A stretch of DNA of 38,225 nucleotides from Halomicronema sp. CCY15110 (GTDB lineage: Bacteria > Cyanobacteriota > Cyanobacteriia > Phormidesmidales > Phormidesmidaceae), in the NCBI RefSeq assembly GCF_016888165.1, contig NZ_JACSWC010000418.1, positions 1 to 38,225 on the forward strand, given 5' to 3'. Shown in pieces: positions 34,349 to 38,225 of this stretch. Both the position numbers and the translations under genes were made by a program. Positions within the stretch are counted from its first letter, which is position 1; each line of letters begins with the position of its first letter. The notes beneath the pieces are model-generated. The model was not told where the DNA came from. It made no database searches and was given only the letters and a program-made list of their open reading frames with translations.

Positions 34349-34537
34349 CTACGAGACCTGAGCGTAGGGCACCGCCAATTGGGTTAGTCGTACACACAAT
34401 TGAGCGTGGGTGGGCCACTCGGGCTGGCGAATCCAGGCGCGATCGCTGGCACAGGCCATCACCACAAAGTCGGGCAAATGATCCGGCTGCTGCTTTAACC
34501 GCACCGTACCTCCGGGACGCACAACCAACGACGGCAT
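34349..34537 (-). CDS. Small conserved hypothetical protein
   Basis: The 62-residue product begins MPSLVVRPGGTVRLKQQPDH and continues LPDFVVMACASDRAWIRQPE. A clear gaggtg ribosome site lies four bases before the ATG, which favours a real gene. I recall similarly short cyanobacterial proteins with the opening LVV.PGG.V.L....D.LP, but no function. It has no membrane segment. It could be co-transcribed with moeA downstream. Confidence 0.65.
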   Translation of the reverse strand: MPSLVVRPGGTVRLKQQPDHLPDFVVMACASDRAWIRQPEWPTHAQLCVRLTQLAVPYAQVS

Positions 34538-34763
34538 AGCCCACCTCGATGGAAAGTCACGACGCTATTCTATCACGCTGGACAGTATTCTTGTACTACC
34601 AAGCGAGGCAGCTCTTGACTTTTTCTACCGTTCTACAAAAGTCGTAACAATGATGCGGGGGCTGTCCTCAGCGGTAAATGGTGTCGGCATACGGGTGTTA
34701 ATCTCGGATCGATCTTTTACGCTGACATTAGAGCTGCCACACATTCAACAAAGTACGGGTTTT

Positions 34764-36140
34764 ATGACTGCGATCGCGCCTCCCCCCACCTTGGCTGATA
34801 CCCTGCGGAGCCGCCGGGAGCGGCTAGCCCAACTCATCCACTTTCCGGCGGTGTTGTGGTCGGGACAATCCAGTCCCCGCAACTTTCCCGCCAATGTCTA
34901 TCCATTTCGCACAAGCAGTCACTTCCTCTACTTTGCCGGACTGCCGTTGATGAATGCTGCCATCCGGCTAGACGGAACGCGGCTGACTTTGTTTATGGAT
35001 GAGTCCACCCCGGCGGCGGCCTTGTGGCATGGCCCCACCCCCACCCGCGCCGACATTGCGACCAAAATCGGGGCCGATGCGGCGTATCCCCTCAGCGAGC
35101 TGAACGAGTATTTGACGGGAGTAGCGACCGTCGCGGTGCAAGACTCCACCACCGCTGCCGCCCAACTCACCGGGCGTGGCGTTGTGAATCCCGCCCAGGA
35201 TCGGGCCTTGGCCGAGGCGATTGTGCAGTTGCGGCTCACCCACGATGGGGCGGCGATCGCGGAAATGCGGCGCGCGGCGCAGGTCTCTGTCCAAGCTCAT
35301 CGGGCAGGCATGGCCGCCACCCAAGCGGGAAACTCCGAAGCCACTGTCCGCGCCGCGATGGAAGCGGTGATCATGGCCCAGGGCATGACGACCGCCTACA
35401 ACAGCATCGTCACGGTGCATGGCGAGGTCTTGCACAACGAGCATTATCACCACGCCTTGCAGCCGGGGGATTTGCTGTTGGCGGATGTGGGCGCAGAAGC
35501 CGCGACGGGTTGGGCCTCAGATATCACCCGCACGTGGCCGGTGACGGGGACGTTTTCGCCGACGCAGCGCGATGTGTATGACCTGGTGCTGGCGGCTCAC
35601 GATGCCTGCATTGACGCGGCAAAACCCGGCGTGGAATATCGCGATCTACATCTACTAGCGAGTCGAGTCCTCGCAGCGGGATTGGTCGATCTGGGCATCT
35701 TGCGGGGTGATCCCGATTCATTGGTCGAGCAGGATGCCCACGCCCTCTTTTTTCCCCACGGTATCGGGCACCTGCTCGGGCTTGACGTGCATGACATGGA
35801 AGATTTGGGCGATTTGGCGGGCTATGCGCCTGGTCGTACGCGCAGCGATCGCTTCGGCCTCGCCTTCCTCCGGCTGGATCGACCGTTGCAAGCGGGCATG
35901 GTGGTCACCATCGAGCCGGGACTTTATCAAGTACCGGGCATTTTGCAAGATCCGCAAACCCGCGATCGCTTCGCCGCCGTGGTGAACTGGGAACGCTTGA
36001 CCGAGTTTCGCGATGTGCGCGGCATCCGCATCGAAGATGATGTGCTGATTACCCCCACTGGCAGCGACGTATTAACCGCCGCTCTCCCTAATCGCGCCCC
36101 CGACATCGAAGCCATGGTTACCCCTCATCTCGGGTTGTAA
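34764..36140 (+). CDS. pepP: Xaa-Pro aminopeptidase (aminopeptidase P, M24B)
   Basis: I chose the ATG at 34764 (MTAIAPPPTLADTLRSRRER, 458 residues). An in-frame ATG at 34650 would add 38 residues that do not resemble the family, so the upstream start is less likely. The N-terminal domain (LWSGQSSPRNFPANVYPFRT) precedes the pita-bread catalytic domain. The metal ligands are visible: both Asp in LLADVGAEAATGWASDITRT, His in FPHGIGHLLGLDVHDM, Glu in VVTIEPGLY and Glu in GIRIEDDVLIT. It removes an N-terminal residue preceding proline. It appears to be a single-gene unit. Confidence 0.93.
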   Translation: MTAIAPPPTLADTLRSRRERLAQLIHFPAVLWSGQSSPRNFPANVYPFRTSSHFLYFAGLPLMNAAIRLDGTRLTLFMDESTPAAALWHGPTPTRADIATKIGADAAYPLSELNEYLTGVATVAVQDSTTAAAQLTGRGVVNPAQDRALAEAIVQLRLTHDGAAIAEMRRAAQVSVQAHRAGMAATQAGNSEATVRAAMEAVIMAQGMTTAYNSIVTVHGEVLHNEHYHHALQPGDLLLADVGAEAATGWASDITRTWPVTGTFSPTQRDVYDLVLAAHDACIDAAKPGVEYRDLHLLASRVLAAGLVDLGILRGDPDSLVEQDAHALFFPHGIGHLLGLDVHDMEDLGDLAGYAPGRTRSDRFGLAFLRLDRPLQAGMVVTIEPGLYQVPGILQDPQTRDRFAAVVNWERLTEFRDVRGIRIEDDVLITPTGSDVLTAALPNRAPDIEAMVTPHLGL

Positions 36141-36222
36141 AGACTGGCATCAATGCGTGACGAGGGTTTGAGCTCATCGGGGTCTCCCCAGTAAGATGTA
36201 AGGCAATATACCGAACTTGATT

Positions 36223-37872
36223 ATGGTTAACACCACTTCCGTTCCTTCCCGTACTAGCGCCCCTTACCCTTATCTGGAGCAAGACCCCAACCTCCAGCGC
36301 GATCGCATCCTGGCCGCAATTGACGTGGGCACCAACTCCATCCACATGGTGGTGGTCAAAATCAAAGCCTCACTCCCCGCGTTCACCATCATTGACCGCG
36401 AAAAGGAAACCGTGCGTCTGGGCGACTTTGCCGATAACGGCGATCTGTCAGACGAGGCCATGGAACGGGGGATTGAGGCGCTGAAGCGCTGCCGATCGCT
36501 GGCAGAAAGTTTACAAGCCGAAGACGTTGTAGCAGTAGCCACCAGCGCCGTTCGTGAGGCCAAAAACGGTCAAGCCTTTCTGGAACGAGTCCAACAAGAG
36601 GTGGGGCTCTCCATTAACCTGATTGCGGGTACCGAAGAAGCCCGTCGCATTTATCTGGGCGTCTTGTCCGGCATGGAATTTCACGACCAACCCCATGCTG
36701 TGATCGACATCGGGGGCGGTTCCACGGAACTCTTGCTGGGCACGGGCGGCCCCCATCGCTTTCTCAGCAGTACGAAGGTCGGAGCGGTGCGACTGACGGC
36801 GCGATTTGTCAGCACGGATCCCATCAGTGACGAAGAATTCACCTACCTCACCGCCTATGTGCGGGGGCGCATGGAGCCGGCGGTGGAGGATCTGAAACGC
36901 CACCTGCAACCCGATGAGGCCCTACACCTCGTGGGCACCTCAGGGACGATCGAATGTGTCGCCGCCCTGATTGCCCAAGATCGGCTGGGATTTGTGCCAG
37001 AACCGCTCAACGGCTTTCACTTCACGTTGGCAGAACTGCAAACCTGGACAAATAAGCTGCGGAAGCTCGATCTCGAAGCGCGGCTAGATTTGCCCGAGAT
37101 GGCGGCCCGACGGGCAGAAATCATTTTGGCGGGAGCCGTCATTTTGCAAGAAGCGATGATCATGCTCGGCACTGAGAGCCTCACCATCTGCGAGCGAGCC
37201 TTGCGCGAAGGGGTCGTCGTGGACTGGATGCTCAGCCGGGGCTTAATCGAAGATCGGATGCAGTTTCAGCGATCGGTGCGGGAGCGCAGTGTGCGGGCCA
37301 CCGCTGACAAATACCATGTCCCCCCGGCCCCCCGAGCGCGCGTGGCCGACTTTGTCCTCCGCTTGTTTGACGCGACCCGGGGGCACCTCCACAACTGGGG
37401 CAACGCCGAACGGGAACTGCTCTGGGCTGCCGCCATTCTGCACAATGCGGGGCATTACATCAGCCACTCTAGCCACCACAAACATTCCTACTATTTGATT
37501 CGCAATGGGGAGTTGCTGGGCTACACCGAAGCCGAAATTGAAGTCATTGCCAACGTGGCCCGCTATCACCGCAAGAGCCTGCCCAAAAAGAAGCACGACA
37601 ACTATCGCAACCTGTCTGACAAGCAGGATCGCAACCTGGTGAATGAGCTGAGTGCCATGCTGCGGGTGGCCGTCGCCCTCGATCGCCGGGGCATTGGCGC
37701 GATCGCTTCGGTTCGATATGATTTCGACACGAAGGACAAGACACTGCATATCCACATTCAGCCGGCCTCATCCCACGACGATTGCGCCTCCGAGCTGTGG
37801 AATCTCGAAGATAAGAAGCCCTGGTTCGAAGAACTTTATGAGGTACAGCTAGTCGCTCACCTGAACGAGTGA
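36223..37872 (+). CDS. ppx: Exopolyphosphatase / GppA family phosphatase
   Basis: From the ATG at 36223 there are 549 residues (a TTG at 36217 is an alternative). The actin-like ATPase fold appears as ILAAIDVGTNSIHMVVVKIK (phosphate loop 1), VVAVATSAVREAKNGQAFLE, VIDIGGGSTELLLG (second loop) and HLVGTSGTIECVAALI. The C-terminal part is an HD-like domain with HNAGHYISHSSHHKHSYYLI and VIANVARYHRKSLPKKKHD. Such proteins remove phosphate from polyphosphate ends or hydrolyse pppGpp. Which substrate dominates cannot be told. The cyanobacterial length with an HD tail matches Ppx of Synechocystis type. Confidence 0.93.
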   Translation: MVNTTSVPSRTSAPYPYLEQDPNLQRDRILAAIDVGTNSIHMVVVKIKASLPAFTIIDREKETVRLGDFADNGDLSDEAMERGIEALKRCRSLAESLQAEDVVAVATSAVREAKNGQAFLERVQQEVGLSINLIAGTEEARRIYLGVLSGMEFHDQPHAVIDIGGGSTELLLGTGGPHRFLSSTKVGAVRLTARFVSTDPISDEEFTYLTAYVRGRMEPAVEDLKRHLQPDEALHLVGTSGTIECVAALIAQDRLGFVPEPLNGFHFTLAELQTWTNKLRKLDLEARLDLPEMAARRAEIILAGAVILQEAMIMLGTESLTICERALREGVVVDWMLSRGLIEDRMQFQRSVRERSVRATADKYHVPPAPRARVADFVLRLFDATRGHLHNWGNAERELLWAAAILHNAGHYISHSSHHKHSYYLIRNGELLGYTEAEIEVIANVARYHRKSLPKKKHDNYRNLSDKQDRNLVNELSAMLRVAVALDRRGIGAIASVRYDFDTKDKTLHIHIQPASSHDDCASELWNLEDKKPWFEELYEVQLVAHLNE

Positions 37873-37956
37873 TGGGAACAGCGCTAAGGGAGCAACAGTA
37901 AGCGCTTCTGCGACCAGGGAAGCGTCGCGGATATAGCAATCCGCGGATAGATCCGT

Positions 37957-38181
37957 TTAGGCCATAAAGGCATGGTCGACGACCTGTCTAAACGGTTCGC
38001 CCGATTGAATCTGTTTCCGCATCCGGTTCTTCAAAACAAACCACTGATGTTCGATCGGGTTCAAATCCGGGGAGTAAGGCGGCGAATACAACAAATAGCA
38101 CCCCGCTTGTTGTATTGAGGCTTCCGCGCCTCCGCCTTTGTGAAACGAGGCCTCACTGGTGCAGAAAAGTTTTGGGAGCAA
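37957..38181 (-). pseudogene. IS630 family transposase, damaged C-terminal fragment
   Basis: The 74-residue frame reads ASFHKGGGAEASIQQAGCYL followed by LYSPPYSPDLNPIEHQWFVL, the final part of an IS630 DDE transposase (last catalytic Glu in NPIEHQW). The second Asp normally lies in the strand just before ASFHK (..MDNASFHK); here the sequence runs LLPKLFCTSEASFHK, so about eight to ten residues including that Asp are missing. Sequence beyond 38181 continues to the window edge, so the rest cannot be judged. The end of the element may lie near 37932-37950 (tatagcaatccgcgg). It is unlikely to be active as it stands. Confidence 0.8.
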
Positions 38182-38225
38182 AGTATCGGTAGTCTCATCG
38201 TGAGAAAGTCGTCACTTTCGAGAAC

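Noticed and set aside
1-38225. CRISPR arrays, tRNA or rRNA genes, and a defence island
   Set aside because: No regularly spaced repeats, no tRNA-like cloverleaf with a GTTCRA arm, and no defence gene families were recognised; HIP1 octamers are dispersed and not array-like.

Overview
This window comes from a cyanobacterial chromosome. The evidence is the gene content (photosystem I assembly factor Ycf3, a CyanoP/PsbP lipoprotein, the nitrogen regulator NtcA, the motility protein HmpF, and the cyanobacterial families DUF3084 and DUF1818) together with very frequent copies of the HIP1 octamer GCGATCGC in genes and spacers. HmpF, long coiled-coil proteins and a hybrid kinase/cyclase pair suggest a filamentous, motile Leptolyngbya-like lineage, but the genus is an inference.

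Left part (1-6400): the first 680 bases hold no supportable gene. Then come an acyl-carrier-like protein lacking the usual carrier serine, ycf3, gatC with a strong hairpin terminator, and an internally deleted ISL3-type element whose left end is tandemly duplicated. Next are a hydrophobic DUF697/EcsC-like protein, two small membrane proteins, and a leftward pair encoding an MSMEG_0565-type glycosyltransferase and an MSMEG_0570-type nitrogen-starvation protein.

Middle (6500-19700): a metK-ahcY operon whose products read like gammaproteobacterial enzymes (activated methyl cycle, probably acquired by transfer). It is followed by hmpF (type IV pilus motility), rsfS and yqeK (ribosome silencing and Ap4A hydrolysis), a large acidic repeat protein with a membrane anchor, a cyclophilin, a PadR regulator, a DUF3084 coiled-coil membrane protein and ntcA.

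Right part (20190-38225): thrC paired with a ThiS/MoaD-like sulfur carrier gene, an FMN reductase, maf, cyanoP, a lipoprotein-like methyltransferase, a response-regulator adenylate cyclase with an adjacent hybrid histidine kinase, argD, rpoZ-DUF1818, two membrane-anchored hypothetical proteins, moeA, a small conserved ORF, pepP, ppx/gppA, and a broken IS630 transposase at the window edge.

Most of the window is ordinary housekeeping sequence. I do not see a complete new defence, CRISPR or mobile system. The points most worth following are the ISL3 deletion derivative, the transferred metK-ahcY block, the degenerate acyl-carrier-like protein, the acidic repeat protein with an upstream nested palindrome, the thrC/sulfur-carrier pairing, and the methyltransferase with an export signal. 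No tRNA, rRNA or CRISPR array was recognised.
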